From NCBI GenBank assembly GCA_947487095.1, contig CANKVI010000059.1, forward strand, positions 1-5,763: a DNA stretch of 5,763 nucleotides. The letters run 5' to 3'. The stretch comes from Acidimicrobiaceae bacterium (GTDB lineage: Bacteria; Actinomycetota; Acidimicrobiia; Acidimicrobiales; Ilumatobacteraceae). Under the pieces are notes generated by a model. That model ran no database searches and was not told the origin of the DNA. It worked only from the letters and a program-made list of their open reading frames with translations. The first letter of the stretch is position 1; every line of letters starts with the position of its first letter. Shown in pieces: positions 5,718-5,763 of the stretch. Position numbers and translations under genes: made by a program.

Positions 5718-5763
5718 GCTTGCGGTATGCATCTTTAATTTGGTGATTTGTGAAATTGCAGTG
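5712..5763 (-). CDS. Possible C-terminal end of a convergent gene, cut by right edge
   Basis: One minus-strand frame is open from the window edge for 16 codons to a TAG at 5714-5712, giving TAISQITKLKMHTASK. The stop would directly abut the DUF2889 stop, matching the tight packing seen elsewhere. Sixteen open codons are weak evidence. The alternative is an intergenic stretch leading to a rightward gene with a GTG start at 5743 or 5750, for which TTTAAT at about 5732-5737 could serve as a -10 box. I cannot choose firmly between them from 52 nt. Confidence 0.3.
   Translation of the reverse strand, partial: TAISQITKLKMHTASK

Noticed and set aside
1..5763. RNA genes, CRISPR arrays, insertion sequences, attachment sites, riboswitches.
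   Set aside because: The window is almost fully coding, no tRNA- or rRNA-like stretches, repeat-spacer arrays or transposase genes were seen, and no leader is long enough to hold a riboswitch.

Overview
The window looks like ordinary chromosomal DNA from a free-living, fairly streamlined bacterium of intermediate GC. An actinobacterium is most likely, possibly an aquatic Acidimicrobiia-type lineage such as the Ilumatobacteraceae. The reasons are an SCO6745-like protein (a family I know mainly from actinobacteria), a DUF2889 protein, very tight gene packing, weak or absent Shine-Dalgarno sequences, and TANNNT -10-like boxes sitting right against several start codons. The lineage is an inference from gene content, not a measurement.

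Layout. Five genes run leftwards on the minus strand with gaps of only 3, 22, 2 and 8 nt. In transcription order they are an SCO6745-like protein (5020 to 4289), a GNAT N-acetyltransferase (4285 to 3647), a thiamine-diphosphate decarboxylase/acetolactate-synthase-like enzyme resembling 5-guanidino-2-oxopentanoate decarboxylase (3624 to 2029), an MFS_3/EntS-type efflux transporter (2026 to 806) and a YcaD-like MFS transporter cut by the left edge (797 to 1). A DUF2889 gene (5052 to 5711) reads rightwards from the other side of a 31-nt divergent intergenic region. Just beyond it, the right edge may carry the last codons of a convergent minus-strand gene, whose stop would abut the DUF2889 stop inside a 12-bp palindrome. 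No gap exceeds 300 nt, and I see no RNA gene, mobile element, CRISPR array or convincing intrinsic terminator.

How the genes may work together. The minus-strand run has the layout of an operon: a carbonyl-chemistry enzyme, an acetyltransferase and two transporters of different subfamilies. One reading is a small-molecule module, for example a 2-oxo acid or guanidino compound that is decarboxylated, acetylated and exported. The usual partners of an arginine-transaminase route (aminotransferase, aldehyde dehydrogenase, guanidinobutyrase) are not in view, so this remains a hypothesis. The three starts that would head transcripts (5020, 3624, 5052) each have a TANNNT box 6-7 nt upstream, while the tightly packed internal starts do not. 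This suggests leaderless transcripts, with an internal promoter in front of the decarboxylase. I do not see clear evidence of a wholly new biological system here.
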